A stretch of 51,591 nucleotides of DNA. Origin: an uncultured bacterium (GTDB lineage Bacteria; Cyanobacteriota; Vampirovibrionia; Gastranaerophilales; Gastranaerophilaceae). Below the pieces are notes generated by a model. The model was not told where the DNA came from, made no database searches, and was given only the letters and a program-made list of their open reading frames with translations. Of this stretch, positions 51,515 to 51,591 are shown one piece after another (the stretch's first letter is position 1; every line of letters begins with the position of its first letter). Location: contig CACXDL010000085.1 in the NCBI GenBank assembly GCA_902766395.1, positions 1 through 51,591 on the forward strand. The letters are read 5' to 3'. The position numbers and the translations under genes were made by a program.

Positions 51515-51546
51515 GTCCGTATTTTTACTTACGTAAAATTGCGGAC
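51515..51546. other. Imperfect hairpin in the right-end spacer
   Basis: Arms 51515-51528 and 51533-51546 pair over 14 positions (GTCCG outer, TTTTAC inner) with one wobble and one mismatch around a TTAC loop. No T-run follows, so it is not a clear terminator. The surrounding spacer (51341-51591) also holds a TATACT box (51569-51574) 9 nt before an ATG at 51584, perhaps the start of the next gene. Confidence 0.35.
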
Positions 51547-51591
51547 TTTAAAAATTTGCTCAATACGTTATACTAATTGAGTTATGACAAA

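Noticed and set aside
1..51591. CRISPR array, tRNA or rRNA genes, insertion sequences
   Set aside because: No regularly spaced repeats, no cloverleaf with T-loop sequence in any spacer, and no transposase-like protein were seen.

Overview
This AT-rich window of tightly packed genes most likely comes from a non-photosynthetic gut relative of the cyanobacteria (Gastranaerophilales, also called Melainabacteria or Vampirovibrionia). The placement is an inference. It rests on low GC by eye, several lineage-type hypothetical proteins that open with a short Asn/Phe-rich leader (for example the genes at 3439 and 34697), type IV pilus PilM/N/O genes and a CdaA-type diadenylate cyclase. There is no photosynthesis gene. 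I found no rRNA, tRNA, CRISPR array or insertion sequence.

Region by region. Positions 1-6100 hold a fatty-acid synthesis block on the minus strand (fabD, fabG, then the start of acpP at the left edge). It is split by a 1011-residue toxin-like protein (glycine-zipper region, kinase-like domain, C-terminal ADP-ribosyltransferase) and a lineage-specific gene. Positions 6100-7030 carry a REP-like doublet and a divergent pair of small regulators around a perfect 20-bp palindrome. Positions 7036-16080 hold a Snf2-type helicase, gpmI, a three-gene cluster of unknown function and a primary-type sigma factor. Positions 16200-20600 hold an amino-acid:cation symporter, a type-4 uracil-DNA glycosylase, a glycine-rich 479-residue protein and small hypotheticals. 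Positions 20600-30000 hold a TPR lipoprotein, a divergent DXS-like enzyme, aroC, plsY, a first HAD/XRE module, mutL, an orphan DNA methyltransferase and era.

Positions 30060-36000 hold an AMIN-like envelope protein, a solute-binding protein, an HD-domain protein, an interrupted gene with a perfect hairpin and a second HAD/XRE module. Positions 36229-40371 hold rlmB, nadA and a fused PilM-PilN gene followed by pilO. Positions 40372-45720 hold a radical SAM protein, a lone receiver domain divergent from a winged-helix protein, then lysA, cdaA, a YitT-family protein and a small conserved protein. Positions 45758-51340 hold an SH3-like secreted protein, pheT, rsmD, a hypothetical gene and two tail-to-tail secreted metzincin-type proteases.

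Three genome-scale habits stand out. Seven genes have a -10-like hexamer exactly 6 nt before the ATG and no ribosome-binding site, which suggests leaderless mRNAs, mostly of regulators. Four convergent gene pairs (counting one gene in its ancestral reading) end on each other in a single TAATTA hexamer with no intergenic base. Two genes carry in-frame stop codons that interrupt otherwise intact reading frames. The best candidates for something undescribed are the kinase/ART fusion protein, the duplicated HAD/XRE module and the three-gene cluster at 11854-14517.
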